Assembly (NCBI GenBank): GCA_907164885.2
Contig: OU015498.1
Coordinates: 126,919,727-126,983,726, forward strand
Length of the DNA: 64,000 nucleotides
Direction: 5' to 3'
Origin: Dolomedes plantarius
Taxonomy: Eukaryota > Arthropoda > Arachnida > Araneae > Dolomedidae
A program made the translations under genes and the position numbers. Within the stretch, counting starts at the first letter, position 1. The number at the start of each line of letters is the position of its first letter. This document shows, piece by piece, positions 1-12,437 of the stretch. A model generated the notes under the pieces. It had not been told where the DNA came from and did no database searches. It saw nothing but the letters and a program-made list of their open reading frames with translations.

Positions 1-1140
1 CGTCAGTGATGAAGCGACAATACTAATCGAATTCTTTCTCACTTTTTGCTTATTGTGGTCCGCCTATATGGTGCCCCCATAATAAAATGAACAGTAAAAC
101 TGCGACGTAGTATAGGCGAATGTTTAACGACAAGTGCCTCCGCATTGGGAAAAAAAAACTTTTTGCTTTACTGTTATAAGTTTGATATTCAGAATTACAT
201 TCTTTCTATCGTATATTCTGGTATAATTTAGTATCACAATTATCGCTAATAATTTTAAAAATGTGCTAATTTTTTTTCCTCCTTTTGTCTTAGAGTCATG
301 TCATACATTTTTCAATCTATAGCATTTTTCTAATTTATACTGTATTTTCTTATTTATTTATAATTTGTTTTTACGTTAATATGAAATAATTACGAAATCA
401 AATTTATTGTTATAAAAGTTCATTTAAAATTTAATGCAACGTATTCGGAGGAAAAATTTTTTAAGTTTGCTACCGTCTTTCTTTTTGATATCATCTGTGG
501 CATTTATATAATAATCAGTCTTAATTCGAATTCAATATACAGTTTCTTTGTTAAAATTGTAAAGAAATGATGCATGGTATAAAATTTCTCATTCGAATAT
601 TAATTTTGATAATATTAAACAATTTATACTATAGATAAAAATTGTTGTGCTAGCAAACATTCAAAGTTTTATATACATCTGAAAGGATTCCAATTACTTT
701 CAGTTTGAAATGAAATTTCATAAAATAAAAGATCTTGTATGATTGGAGAAGATTTTTTCCAAGGTTATAAAAGATTCTAGTTCTCTTATCTGTCAAATTC
801 TTGTATTTGAAAATAAATATATACATCTGCTTTAATTTTTAATGTATTAGTCATCATTTCCATTGAGCGATTGCAAAAATTAATTAAGATTGTAATCTTT
901 CTGTATAATAATTTTTTGCTGTACATATTATATACAGTCATTTTGAAAAAAGTCATATCTGTTTTTGTTTATTTTTAAGTCCTCATTATATAGTCTAAAA
1001 ATTATGACATTTCTTTATATGATATACTCCAAATATAGGAAAGATTTTATGAACATAAGCATGCATGGAAAATGATATAAGTTTCGGAAATTAAACGTTA
1101 CTCAATGTAGATGCTATTTTATGTTATACCTTCTATAATG
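1..1140. other. AT-rich intergenic sequence, no gene seen
   Basis: No ORF with coding character, no terminal repeats and no RNA gene could be recognised. A short stretch near position 70 (TATATGGTGCCCCC) resembles part of the SINE-related sequence near 28.4 kb, so the first hundred bases may be the edge of a truncated repeat; this is weak. Confidence 0.5.
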
Positions 1141-1165
1141 CATGCACACACACACACACAAACAG

Positions 1166-1216
<51 letters not shown>
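1141..1216. repeat. (CA)n/(TA)n microsatellite
   Basis: A short CA run followed by a pure TA array. It ends exactly where the Tc1-like element (copy A) begins, so its last TA is probably the TA target site of that insertion. Confidence 0.9.
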
Positions 1217-1219
<3 letters not shown>

Positions 1220-2627
1220 TGCTGGCCACTGTAAATGCAACACCCTGAAGGGACCATGCAAATAACATGAAATTTTCAACATGCATTAGCGGAGGTGAGA
1301 TATGCAAATGATTAGAATTTCAGCCCAGACGCACATCACGCGCGTCTATGGCGCCACTTCAAAGCGCTATTTAAGGCTTGGAGATTTCGACGATTTCAAG
1401 TTCGGCAATTCTGTTTTTCTTGTGGTTTTTTCAAAAACACGATCAATTATGCCTCGTCGAAAACAGCGATCATCTTTTGATCAAGTATCCGAGTTCGGCA
1501 GAGGAAGGATAGTGGCCTACCGAGATTGTGGATTATCTTTCAGGGAAATCGGTAGTCGTGTTGGACGAAACCAAACAACTGTAATGCGGATATGTGATCG
1601 TTGGATGCAGGAGGGTACGACGGACCGGCGAGTTCGATCGCATCCACCTCAGCGCACCACTTCACGTGATGACAGGCAAATTGTGCGCATGGCAGTGACG
1701 GATCGCTCAGTCGCATCACGAACCATAGCACAGCACATGCAGTCTGTAACGCATCATCCAGTGTCTGCGCGTACCATTCGACGCCATTTACAGCAGAGTG
1801 CTCTGTCTGCAAGACGTCCATTGCTTTGTCTACCCTTGACGCAGAACCACAGACGTCTCCGCCGCCAATGGTGCGATGACAGAAGGATGTGGACAGCAGA
1901 TTGGAATGAAATTGTCTTTACTGACGAGTCACGCTTCTGTCTGCAACACCACGATGGTCGCATTCCAGTCTGGAGACACCGTGAAGAGAGGATGCTGAAC
2001 AGCTGCGTTATGCACCGCCACACTGGTCCTGCACCGGGTATTATGGTATGGGGCAGTATTGGATATCACTCTCGCACACCTCTAATACGCATTGCTGGTA
2101 CTTTAAGCAGCCAGCTGTACATATCCGAGGTGTTGGAGCCAGTTGTCCTTCCTTACCTTCAGGGCTTGCCCACAGCCATATTTCAACAGGATAATGTGCG
2201 ACCACACGTGGCACGCATTGTCCAACGGTTCTTCGTCAGTCTCCAGATTGAATAGCTTCCCTGGCCGCCTCGCTCTCCGGATCTTTCGCCGATAGAAAAC
2301 ATGTGGTCCATGGTTGCTCTACGATTGACCCAGATTCCATCCCCAGCTGCCACAGCAGATCAACTTTGGCAACGTGTGGAAGCTGCTTGGTCTGCTGTAC
2401 CCCAAGAACTCATCCAATGTCTCTTTGAATCAATGCCGAGGCGTGTGGCAGCGGTGATCTCCAACAATGGCGGCTACTCTGGCTACTGATTTTGGCAGGA
2501 ACCACACTTCACAGAAGTCTATAAATTTGATCATTTGATACTTGGTCAACATGTTATCTACAAAATAAATTTTGTTGTGATATCTCTTGTCTTGTCTTTC
2601 TTGGTGTTGCAATTTGGGTGGCCAGCA

Positions 2628-2629
<2 letters not shown>
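1217..2629 (+). mobile_element. Tc1-like DNA transposon, copy A (decayed)
   Basis: A 1.41-kb element bounded by inverted termini, CACTGCTGGCCACTGTAAAT on the left and the inverse of its start (GGCCAGCAGT) on the right. It sits inside a TA array, consistent with TA target choice. The same family occurs at 6837-8246 and 16745-18153. An AATAAA-type signal lies near the right end. The left end carries an extra CA before the consensus terminus, perhaps slippage of the neighbouring microsatellite. The transposase inside has one nonsense codon. Confidence 0.93.
1449..2489 (+). pseudogene. Tc1-family transposase, copy A, one nonsense codon
   Basis: A DD34E transposase frame of 347 codons (346 aa) starting MPRRKQRSS. 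An in-frame ATG exists upstream at 1302, but the internal ATG is chosen because it matches the start of both sister copies and follows a TATTTAAG promoter-like stretch. The N-terminus is a helix-turn-helix DNA-binding region (FREIGSRVGRNQTTVMRI). The catalytic residues are D159 (FTDES), D248 (FQQDN) and E283 (SPIEN), with 34 residues between the last two. Codon 269 is TAG where copy C has TTG (Leu), so translation would stop before the third catalytic residue. The frame beyond the stop is otherwise open to the natural TGA. Confidence 0.93.

Positions 2630-2660
<31 letters not shown>
2630..2660. repeat. (TA)n microsatellite between two transposons
   Basis: A pure TA array that forms the whole interval between Tc1 copy A and the mariner element. 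It is consistent with both elements having inserted into one TA tract. Confidence 0.9.
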
Positions 2661-2661
<1 letters not shown>

Positions 2662-3950
2662 TACATGGGGTGAAAAGTCCCGAGACTCGCCACTAAATGG
2701 CATCCGCAATGAAATTTCCATATGATGTTCTATTTGTACTAACCTTCAAAAGACTGCTATCAAAGTTTCATGACATGTCGGATATTTATTTATGCGTAGC
2801 GGTCGTGTAACTAACGCTACTTTTGATTTTGTGTAAACAAAGGATCAAAAAGAATTTCGCGTCCTAATTAAGCATTGCTTTTTGATGAAAAAAAAATACC
2901 TTCGAAACCCAACAGCGACTCGAAAAACATTACAGCCCATCTGCTTAGTCGAAAACAAACATTTGTCGATGGTTTAGCGAGTTTAAAAATGGTCGTACGA
3001 ACACCGATGATGCCGCACGTTCTGGACGCCCAATTGAGGCAACAACTCCGAAGAACATCAGAAAAGTCCACCGCATTGTATTGGAAGACCGCAAAATGTA
3101 AGTAAGGGAGATAACTGACATAGTAAAGATATCAACAGAATGGGTGAGACATATTTTTCATGAGCATTTGAATATGAAAAAGCTTTGTGAGAGATGGGTG
3201 CCTTGTTTTCTAACAATTGACCAAAAACAGCGACTTGCCGATAATTCAGAGCACGCTTTGGCTATAAAAGCGTAATCGAAACAGGATTTTCGACCGATTC
3301 GTAACAATGGATGAAACATGGATCCATTATTGCACACTTGAATCAAAAAGGCAGTCTGCAGGGTGGTTGGAAGCTCGCAAATGCCAACCATAGTGATCAA
3401 AGACGCAACAATCGGCTGGAAAGATCTCAGCCAGTATTTTTGGGGATGAACGTGGCACAATATTCAACAACTATCTTGAGAAAGTAAAACAATCACATGA
3501 GAGTATTAAGCAGCATTATTGGACCACTTGAAGGACGATATCAAGAAAGAAAATAAAGGCCGCACATGGCGAAAAAAAAGTGCTGTTTCACCGAGACAAT
3601 TCACCGGTTCGCACATCAGTGAAAGCGATTGTAAAATTGAATAAATTAAAATACGAATTGCTCTACCATCCCCCCTATTCTCTATATCTGACCCTCAGCG
3701 ACTATTATTTGTTTCCTAACTTGAAGAGATGGCTTCAGGGGAAGATATTTTCATCAGATGAGGATGTCAAATGCGAAACTGCTGTGCATTTTGAAGCCCT
3801 TGACAAATCGTACTATATGAAAGGTATTCAAATGTTAGAGGACCGTTGAAATAAGTGTATCGCTCTTGAAGGAATCTATGTTGAAGGATAAAATCGATTT
3901 TTGACAAAAAAAAATGTTTTTTTCATTGCTAGTCCCGGGACCCCATGTAG
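2661..3950 (+). mobile_element. mariner-like element (decayed)
   Basis: A 1.29-kb element, the usual mariner size. The left terminus is CTACATGGGGTGAAAAGTCC; the right terminus is its imperfect inverse ending ACCCCATGTAG. Both ends touch TA arrays, as expected for a TA-targeting element. It encodes a heavily mutated DD34D transposase on the + strand. Motifs such as MDETWIH and the wording around them resemble the mauritiana (Mos1) subfamily of mariner; that sub-assignment is from recognition only. Confidence 0.88.
2842..3849 (+). pseudogene. mariner transposase, multiply frameshifted
   Basis: Translation pieces in different frames follow mariner transposase order: an N-terminal HTH region (KEFRVLIKHCF), a WFSEFKNGRTNTDDA segment, RKVHRIVLEDRKM, an LCERWVP segment, the first catalytic motif TMDE near 3307, and HRDNSPVRTS with LTLSDYYLFPNL holding the second and third aspartates. 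There are 34 residues between those two aspartates (DD34D). Several frameshifts and in-frame stops separate the pieces, and the expected start codon appears to have become AGG. The longest open piece is the C-terminal 89 residues (3580-3849). No product is possible. Confidence 0.88.
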
Positions 3951-3976
3951 TATATATATATATATATATATATATA
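3951..3976. repeat. (TA)n microsatellite
   Basis: TA array directly abutting the right end of the mariner element. Confidence 0.85.
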
Positions 3977-4049
3977 GACAGTGCTCGATTTCTAAAAAGA
4001 GAGGTGCCGGAACTGTAACCTTCCAGTGTCTGTGGGGGTATTTCAAATC

Positions 4050-4106
4050 ATATATATATATATATATATATATGTGTATGTGTGTGTGTGTGTGTTTGTT
4101 TGTTTC
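4050..4106. repeat. (TA)n(TG)n microsatellite
   Basis: TA array running into a TG run. The 75 bases between this and the previous TA array match nothing I recognise. Confidence 0.85.
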
Positions 4107-6836
4107 CGCGTAATTGGCCAGGTAGCTCTAAAGTAATATGATTCTTCTGTCATTCGGACATTATAATTGACTGAATTTTTAGATGGATCATCCAGAGTCA
4201 GGTTATATCTATCTTAAAGGTCACAACTTCTAGAAACAATTCTTCGTTTAATGATAATTTCTACAATCTCAAGCAAATGATATCATTTACCTGTTCATTT
4301 TTGGTACTGTTGGTTTACCTTCACGATTTGGTTTTACTGTTTGAACTGTTTGTATACGAAAGGCGAGTCAAAAAAATATGGACCGAACTTTCGCTACAAA
4401 GAGTTAATGGCTTATTTTAGAAAATTTAAAACATTTCATCCTTCAAAGTAATCCCCTCTACTGGTGATTTACAGTTTTCCACTTTATTTCATTTTTGGTT
4501 TTCTACCTGGTTTTACTCCCGTTATGTGAAACCACGCACTTCTGTTATCATATTTTCCGGAAAACATTTTTTTTTACCCATTTGTTTGTACTCATGTTTG
4601 CAACTTCAATTATGTTATCCTCTCAAATAACAAAAAAGTTTATATAGCACAGAAATGTGTAATTACATAAAACTTCATTGTGGGTGAATCAATTAATAGA
4701 CTTCCCACTACAAATTTGTTTCTTCCTCTTAAATATCTTGTTTTGAATCGTCTAGACATAATTTTGAGAAAAGTTTCCGAAATATTTTGAATTAAATAGT
4801 TTTGTAAAAAAGAGGCGAGTGTGCATGAAAATAATAAATCTGTTTTAAGAAAACTGAAAAATGTAGATTTATAAATATTTTATCTCTACGCATTTATTCA
4901 GCTTTTTCTCAAATTTCAGTTCATCAGCCAACTTTTGAAATCGCTTTTTGAGTTATAAGTGACTGACATGGTTTAGAGAAAAAACATATTCGCAAACTAT
5001 ATCCAAAGGTTAATTCATAAAATTACCCGCAAATAAGTAAATGAAAATTTGTACAATATACATTTTCAGGAGTCATAACCAATAAAAACTGTTGTTATAA
5101 TTGTTATTTGTAAATTGCTTGAAGTGTGTTGAGAAAAAAAATCTTTATATTGGAAAGATTTATTTATGAATACTTTTAAAGAGTTGGTTACTTAAAAGTT
5201 ATTAGTTAAGTGTAATGGGAAGTAAATATTTTGTTGGCGAGTTGGATATTGGAATTTGACGGAAATTTTTTTTGAAAAAATTACCGTTGCAAGCAGACTT
5301 GAAAATAATGTTAAAAGCAATTTCAAATGTTTTCAATGTAATGTCAAAAGTTCAATGTAATTCCCTTATTCAACAACCAACATTAACACTGATTCTCAAT
5401 AAAACACTACCGGTACAACGGATCAGTCGACATCGTGATAGTCTTAACTTTGAAGCATGTAAAAGGATAGCTTGAAGGGTTTGCTTAAACTCCCATCAAA
5501 GAGCGTTTTAAAAGCCATAAGCGTGTTTTTATTTTCTGCAATTACTTTCTTAAGTCATTTGCCAGGTATACATCACTGAATACGTCATCAGCATTTTGAA
5601 GAATCTAATGTTGAGATCATATTTGACCGCCACAAAAATGTCTAGCTCTTGATGAATGTGGGTGCATTTTTGGCTACTTGAGAAAAAGGTAGAATATGGA
5701 TAAGATAGAAGTTTCCTCCGTCTTTATTAAAAACTTGTCATTATACTTTTAAAATGGTTTTAAATCTGTGTCTAACGACCACATTTTAATTGATTTTAAC
5801 CTCAAGTTACAGAAATCTCTTTTTGGCCAAACCCTTTGTGGAACTACCGCTCCAACTCTTGCATAGCCATAAGGATGAGCAACAGAAGTTGATGTATTTT
5901 CATTTTCTAATCGGTCTACTATTAAAAAAGTATTCAACGTTAGATTTATAGAGCATATTTAAAGGGCAAATTATGATTTCTCAGGTCTGATTTTGCGCCA
6001 TTTAAATGTGAAGTTCATACATGGCCCATCGATTTTCATCTCACTTCCTGTCAAGTGGTAACATATAAGTTTAAATTATGATACTTTTCTGTTAAATTAT
6101 TTTTTATTTGTAGATAGAGAACCTATGGCTGACGTAAGGAGTTTAGCCGTACACTTATTACAGTTGCAGAATACTTCAACGTCATTTGATTCAACTGCTG
6201 TGCATGGAATTTGCAACACAGGAAATTATTTACCTGCTCCATTGTATCTGTGTAGGAGGGAGAATTCCCTCCTTCACTCTATGTTTTCAAATTTATATCA
6301 GTCTCATGGGGTAAAGAAAAATGTTTTCGTTCTTAGACTGGTTTTATATCGCATATTTTGTACCAGAAAAATTTCTGAAATAGTCTCATATTTGACCTAT
6401 GAATATTTACTCAGTTATGTATTTATTGGCATGTGTATGTTGAGTTACCGAAATAAAAATTAAAAGAAGTTTAACGTCCAAGATAGTATTGCTTTCTTTT
6501 TCTGTAAAGGGAAACAAGTGTTCACTTTACAGAAAGAAGGGTCTAAAATTCACTTCCTGGGGCATAAATTTAGGTTTAATTTGGGTTGCATCTAAATACA
6601 CCAAGATAAAATTTGCGGATCGGGTTAACTTTTGATTAAACTTTATCTATAATTTACTGCATGTATGAAAGACAAATTTAATTGTGAGAACTATAAAAAA
6701 TCGTTTCTGTTTCTTTCAATAAAGCTACTATTAATTTTATTCCCATTGAATCCCAAAAACATTGCTTTTAGCATTTCCGGAATAAATTGCTTGAAGAGCA
6801 AGAATATAACTAGGCAAATATGAAAGTGACTATATA
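4107..6836. other. AT-rich intergenic sequence
   Basis: No transposon ends, RNA genes or recognisable proteins were found. Short ORFs at 5272-5475 and 5749-5937 (- strand) have the composition of chance frames. The frame at 6125-6463 is listed separately as a weak exon candidate. Confidence 0.5.
6113..6463 (+). other. weak candidate terminal exon (unrecognised)
   Basis: A pyrimidine-rich stretch ending in TTTATTTGTAG looks like a 3' splice site. It is followed by an open frame including MADVRSLAVHLLQLQNTS, and an AATAAA lies near 6450. The amino-acid composition of the first 70 residues is more protein-like than other chance frames nearby. No homologous family is recognised, no upstream exon was found, and the second half of the frame looks like random AT-rich translation. 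Treat it as speculative. Confidence 0.12.
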
Positions 6837-8246
6837 CACTGCTGGCCAACCAAATTGCAACACCAAGAAAGACAAGAGATATCACAACAAAATTTATTTT
6901 GTAGATAACATGCTGACCAAGTATCAAATGATTAAATTTATCGACTTCTGTGAAGTGTGGTTCCTGCCAAAATCAGTAGCCAGAGTAGCCGCCATTGTTG
7001 GAGATCACCGCTGCCACACGCCTCGGCATTGATTCAAAGAGACTTTGGATGAGTTCTTGGGGTACAGCAGACTAAGCAGCTTCCACACGTTGCCAAAGTT
7101 GATCTACTGTGGCAGCTGGGGATGGAATCTGGGTCAATCGTAGAGCAACCATGGACCACATGTTTACTATCGGAGAAAGATCCGGAGAGCGAGACGGCCA
7201 GTGAAGCAATTCAATCTGGCGATTGACGAAGAACCGTTGGACAATGCGTGCCACGTATGGTCGCGCATTATCCTCTTGAAATATGGGTGTGGGCAAGCCC
7301 TGAAGGTAAGGAAGGACAACTGGCTCCAACACCTCGGAGATGTAGCGCTGGCTGTTTAAAGTACCGGCAATGCGTACTAGAGGTGTGCGAGAGTGATATC
7401 CAATACCGCCCCATACCATAATACCCGGTGCAGGACCAGTGTGGAGGTGCATAACGCAGCTGTTCAGCATCCTCTCTTCACGGTGTCTCTAGACTCAAAT
7501 GCGACCATCGTGGTGTTGCAGACAGAAGCGTGATTCGTCAGTAAAGACAATTTCATTCCATTCTGCCGTCCACATCCTTCTGTCATCGCACCATTGGTGG
7601 CGGAGACGTCTGTGGTTCTGCGTCAAGGGTAGACAAAGCAATGGACGTCTTGCGGACAGACCACTCTGCTGTAAACGGCGTCGAATGGTACGCGCAGACA
7701 CTGGATGATGCGTTACAGACTGCATGTGCTGTGCTATGGTTCGTGATGTGACTGAGCGATCCATCACTGCCATGCGCACAATTTGCCTGTCATCACGTGA
7801 AGTGGTGCGCTGACGTGGATGCGATCGAACACGCCGGTCCGTCGTACCCTCCTGCATCCAACGATCACATATCCGCATTACAGCTGTTTGGTTTCGTCCA
7901 ACACGACTACCGATTTCCCTGAAAGATAATCCACAATCTCGGTAGACCACTATCCTTCCTCTGTCGAACTCGGATACTTGATCAAAAGATGATCGCTGTT
8001 TTCGACGAGGCATAATTGATCGTTTTTTAAAAAAAAACCACAAGAAAAACACAATTGCCGAACTTGAAATCGTCGAAATCTCCAAGCCTTAAATAGCGCT
8101 TTGAAGTGGCGCCACAGGCGCGCGTGATGTGCGTCTGCGCTGAAATTCTAATCATTTGCATATCTCACCTTCGCTAATGCATGTTGTAAATTTCATGTTA
8201 TTTGCATGTTTCCTTCAGGGTGTTGCATTTACAGTGGCCAGCTGTG
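6837..8246 (-). mobile_element. Tc1-like DNA transposon, copy B (decayed)
   Basis: A 1410-bp element of the same family as copies A and C, inserted in reverse orientation. It starts CACTGCTGGCC and ends GGCCAGCTGTG, one base different from the family terminus, with a TA dinucleotide on each side (6835-6836 and 8247-8248). It is the most damaged of the three copies: its transposase has three stops and has lost a catalytic residue. Confidence 0.94.
6973..8013 (-). pseudogene. Tc1-family transposase, copy B, three nonsense codons
   Basis: The same 347-codon frame as the sister copies, read on the reverse strand from an ATG at 8013 (MPRRKQRSS). Codon 173 is TGA (probably from CGA), codon 175 is TAG (probably from TGG) and codon 314 is TAG (probably from TGG). 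The third catalytic residue, Glu283 in the sister copies, is valine here (codon GTA, SPIVN instead of SPIEN). The first two catalytic aspartates (FTDES, FQEDN) remain. No indel disturbs the frame, so decay has been by substitution. Confidence 0.94.
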
Positions 8247-8735
8247 TATATCTATGGTGCTGGGCATAAAGGACTTAAAACCATTTCTGGGGCGCTGATC
8301 GCACAGTGCGAAAGCCGAAATCTAGTCTTCTTTTCATTTGCATTCAATGTATTCCATTTGAATGAGCATAAAAATGGCTAGAGCTGCCATCTATTATCAG
8401 TTTAAAGAAGTAAAAACATTATGTAACCATGAATTGTAAAAATTTTCAAGATTTTTTGGGTTAAAAAAATTAGGAAAAAAAAACCGCACGGTGCAAACTG
8501 TGTATGTTGTTGCCCCTGAAAGGGTTAAGTAAAAAAAAGTGATACCAAGTTGTTGCCTTTTATACCAATCGAAGAAATATAATTTCAACCTGAGTATTTT
8601 GTACAAAGAAATGTCCTTTTGTATACTAAATTGGTAGACTTAAGCCTGATATACAAGCCGAAAGCTTTTTTTAACAATACTAACAAATATCTAAAAGTCA
8701 CTTTCTTTTTACTTAGCCATTTATACAGGGCACCA

Positions 8736-8787
<52 letters not shown>

Positions 8788-9758
8788 ATTGCCCGCAGTT
8801 TTAAAATTCGCGTGATTTTCAGGCCTCATCATGAAACTCAATTTCTCTTCGAGTTCTTAGTAATTAGATTTGCTCCAAATTTTATCTTTTTAAATATTAA
8901 AACTTAAAATAAGCATTTACTGTTTATTTTTAGCTGAAAGTTGTAACAGAAAAGCATATAAAATTTAAGTTGACATAAAATAAAAATCCACTTCCAACTG
9001 AAAACAAAAGAGTGCAAGGGAACTTTATACTCAATTTTATTACTCAAACTTTTAAAAAGACTAGTACTGTTTGTAGAAATTGGTCGTTTTATTTACATAA
9101 CTAAATTTTGTGAATTTTACCATTACATGTTGTCAGTATAAATGGAAAGGTAGCCTCTCTGCTTCCACAGGAAATTTTAAAATTTTAAGATAGCAGTTTC
9201 TAACGAATTAATCATAATCTTTTTATGTCAAAACTTACGTAAGGGTGATTTCTTACTTTTTAAACATAGTTGTGAGGTAAAAATGCAATTTCTGCGTTAA
9301 AATTTGAGAAGTTAAATTCAAAAACTTAGTCTCTCGATAATCTCATTTTTTTTCTTCTTATTCCCGCGATGCGGTATATTCTTTTCTAATTTTAGTTTAG
9401 AGGAATTTCAACCTTGAAGAAATCGATTTTCCTGTTTAGTAAAATTGAAAAGGAACATCAGTTGCTCCATTATTTTAGTAAATTAGTTTTATAAGGTATC
9501 GTTTTTAAAACTTAATATGAATTACATCTCATAAGTTAATGAAGAGCTAACGCTAACGCTGGTGTTTCTTCAACACCAGAAATGTTATTCCCATCGTAAT
9601 CACTAGGTTGACCAACTTGGCTGGCAGACGAAACAGGTATGTTTTGAACAATTTCATGACAATGAAATTGTATGTAATAGCGAGATGATGGTGTCCATGA
9701 TGTTTGATTTTTTACGAATTCCTATCTTCATTAATAATGCATCTCTTTATCTTCGTGC

Positions 9759-9760
<2 letters not shown>
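8247..9760. other. AT-rich intergenic sequence with one (TA)n array
   Basis: Contains a TA array at about 8739-8783. Nothing else was recognised on either strand; the short frames here are low-complexity or have no protein-like composition. Confidence 0.5.

Positions 9761-9797
<37 letters not shown>
9761..9797. repeat. (TA)n microsatellite
   Basis: Pure TA array in otherwise unremarkable sequence, with no transposon end attached. Confidence 0.85.
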
Positions 9798-9800
<3 letters not shown>

Positions 9801-10240
9801 ATATATTCATTACACACGTTCTTAAAATGTAACCTGAAAAGGAAAACTAGCTATATTTACACGGCTGGAGCTAGACAGCCTGAAAGGAATTAAATCAAAT
9901 TTGGAAGTAGTCGTGTCGAATAGTTTTATTTCAACGATAAAAAAGTACGTCCATCCATGTCAGATGCTCGGAAGCGAAGTTACCAACTTTCAACCTTAAG
10001 CGCGAGAGGCGAAAAAACATGTGTCTGTTATTTTGAATGGTCAGCAAAAAATTGGGGCTGGCGATGCGAACCCACGCCTTTCTCCAGACGTATACACGTG
10101 TAAATATGCAAGTCTTGCTGTTTTATGGGAAGTTCTGTTGCTATGGGTTTTTAAGTGATAAAGTAAGATTACTGGGGATTGGATATAGGAAAGTGAATTT
10201 AAATGCTAGAATGGAGGGCCTAATATTTAATTTATTACAT

Positions 10241-10344
<104 letters not shown>

Positions 10345-10980
10345 CATTTATAAAATTTGAAATCATTCATTCTGCAGCATATGTTCTAACTATTCCAGTG
10401 ATATTGTAGGGGAAGGAGTGAGAGAAGGGTTTCTTTCTGATAACATTTCGTAAACATTCTTTTGCTCCAAATGCTCCCTAAAATATTCATTAACTTCAAT
10501 TTCATGGGATTTTTGTGGTCAGGAAATATGCAGGGCCTTGTGCCATTGCCCTTAAAACAATATATTGACGCGTCTTGCACTAAATATGCGTGCGCCTTGG
10601 AAAAGTAGACAATCATTACGGATTAACTCCGGTACCAAAGGATGTTTGTGACCTGCCAGAATGCTTTCGTTAGTTTGTGATGTCCCAGGACGCTAAAGAA
10701 TATTTGTGGTCCTTGAAAATGCCAAGACATATCACCCCGTAGTCTCAGCGGGGCACCACTGTGCTTAACAGTGGGCCTAAAGCATTTGGGATGGTATAAT
10801 TCTGCATATGTTAATCAAACATAATTTCTAGTGGTAAGAAACAAGGTAGAACTCAATCATCCTGTCAGATGACACGTTGACATTCCTTTCAATTCCATTT
10901 ATTTCTCTGTGGCCTCATCCGACATGTTTACTTACATCGGTCTGAGGAATGGCTTCTGAATTGCAGCATAAACATAAGTA
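10345..10980. other. intergenic sequence, no gene seen
   Basis: Slightly less AT-rich than its surroundings. A 76-codon reverse frame at 10386-10616 matches nothing I recognise. Confidence 0.45.
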
Positions 10981-11554
10981 CAGTCGATTCCGGTTAATCA
11001 GACCACATCGAGACGCGATCATTTTGGTCATAACCGGTTGGTCCGATTAAACGAACATGCTGTCATACGGTTTTAAGTGGGTGATTTCGTATAATGGTAG
11101 GTAATGATACCATTACTCTGAAATCTAAATAACACACTGATTTATTAACATAAAAAACATAGATGATTACACACTAAATTATATTATTGATAATTATATC
11201 AACACAAAGAAAGACACTCATTATCTCAATTAATTATTCGATCATATTATTTAATTAATTTAATTTGATATCACTCTAATTACGCAATTGATTCTTACTC
11301 CCTAATTCTAGCCTGTAATATATTATTCGGGGATTTATAGACTTTTTGACAGTACGTAATGAAAGGTTACCTCCGTTTTGTAGACAGCACTGGAAACACT
11401 CGCCGGCATATTGTCTTGCATCGATTGGTGTATCTTTTCTCGGGATTCATTTCTCTCCGGAGAACGCAGTCATCAAAATTCGCTAGATGGTGCGGGAAGA
11501 TGTTTGGCGATTAGCGGGCTTTCAATGCAGAACAGGCTCCCTTCCGATCAGCTC

Positions 11555-11700
11555 TCATCGTTGGCTTGCAGAGGTCAGGGAATCTTTTTTGAGCTCCGAC
11601 GTTCATCTATTTCATTATCATCGTTGACTTGCAAAGGTCAGGCAATCTTGTTTTCGGCTCCGTCGTTCATCTACATCATTCTCATCGTTGGCTTGAAGTA
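11555..11700. repeat. tandem repeat, about 63-bp unit, incomplete third copy
   Basis: TCATCGTTGGCTTGCAGAGG recurs with changes at 11555, 11618 and 11682, a period of 63-64 bp. The units also share a following AGGTCAGG(G/C)AATC block. It lies inside the pogo-like element. Confidence 0.8.
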
Positions 11701-11702
11701 TT

Positions 11703-11905
11703 ATAGCGATGCGCTAAGTCTGGGCGCAATTTAGCATATACTCTTTTAAAAAACGCCTTTCTTGTGATGCTACTATCTCACGGCAATGTGTTGAATCTGC
11801 GCGCAATCTAACGGATACCCTAAAAATTCTCTCTCTTACGTTTTCTGCTTATCTCATATTGGTGTGCTGAGTCTGAGCGCCAATCTAACAGATACTCTCT
11901 CTATA
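11703..11905. repeat. tandem repeat, about 77-bp unit, three copies
   Basis: A block containing G(C/T)G(C/T)TGA(A/G)TCTG and GCGCAATCTAAC followed by GATAC recurs near 11706, 11782 and 11859. It directly follows the 63-bp repeats, so two different tandem families sit side by side within the same transposon. Confidence 0.75.
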
Positions 11906-12437
11906 TAACTATTTTTTATCTTCTTCTCTGTTATTACTTCATGTCGCCGTTCCTCCCTTATCATTTCATTGGTCAATCATGTTATATAATTTCTTTCACT
12001 TTAATTTCCATTCGCTAATTCTAGTCCCGTAAATGTTCTTTATTGACCATTCCGAGTGAGGGGCGTTTCTCATTAAAATAATTTTGCCTTCGACTTTCCC
12101 CTTGCTCTGGTAGGAATTTGGTTTTCCCAGAAAATCTCATATGCGTGGGGTCGTTTCATCTTTGCCAACAATCACGCTTTTATTTCATGGTCCCTTTTAG
12201 GAGCACCGTCTTTTAAATGCTCTTTTCAATCACTCCTTCTCCTTCCTGGGTTTTGTAAAGGATAGCGCCATTTCATTCTTTTGTTTTTCACTCCGTTTGT
12301 TAGACTTAATTGGTTCGCCTGCTTTTTGAACTTTTAGCATGTCGCACCCCACGACACATGCCTTATGTTACAAAACGGGGTACGGTCCGAATAAGCAGTT
12401 GGTCCGATTAACCGGTGGTGCAATTAGGAATCAACTG

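Larger units (their letters stand above)
10981..12437. mobile_element. pogo/Tigger-like non-autonomous DNA transposon
   Basis: The termini are CAGTCGATTCCGGTTAATCA on the left and, inverted on the right, CAGTTGATTCCTAATTG followed by a second block CCGGTTAATCGGACCAA. TA flanks both ends (10979-10980 and 12438-12439). The CAG start, TA duplication and repeated GGTCCGATTAA blocks next to the ends fit the pogo/Tigger style of element. The 1.46-kb interior has no transposase frame and instead holds two sets of tandem repeats, so it must be mobilised by another copy or be dead. Confidence 0.75.

Noticed and set aside
1302..1448. N-terminal extension of the copy A transposase from the ATG at 1302
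   Set aside because: The extension covers the promoter-like and octamer region of the element, and the conserved protein start is the internal ATG at 1449.
2875..3105. 76-residue frame in the mariner element
   Set aside because: It is out of phase with the recognisable transposase translation and begins at a TTG, not an ATG.
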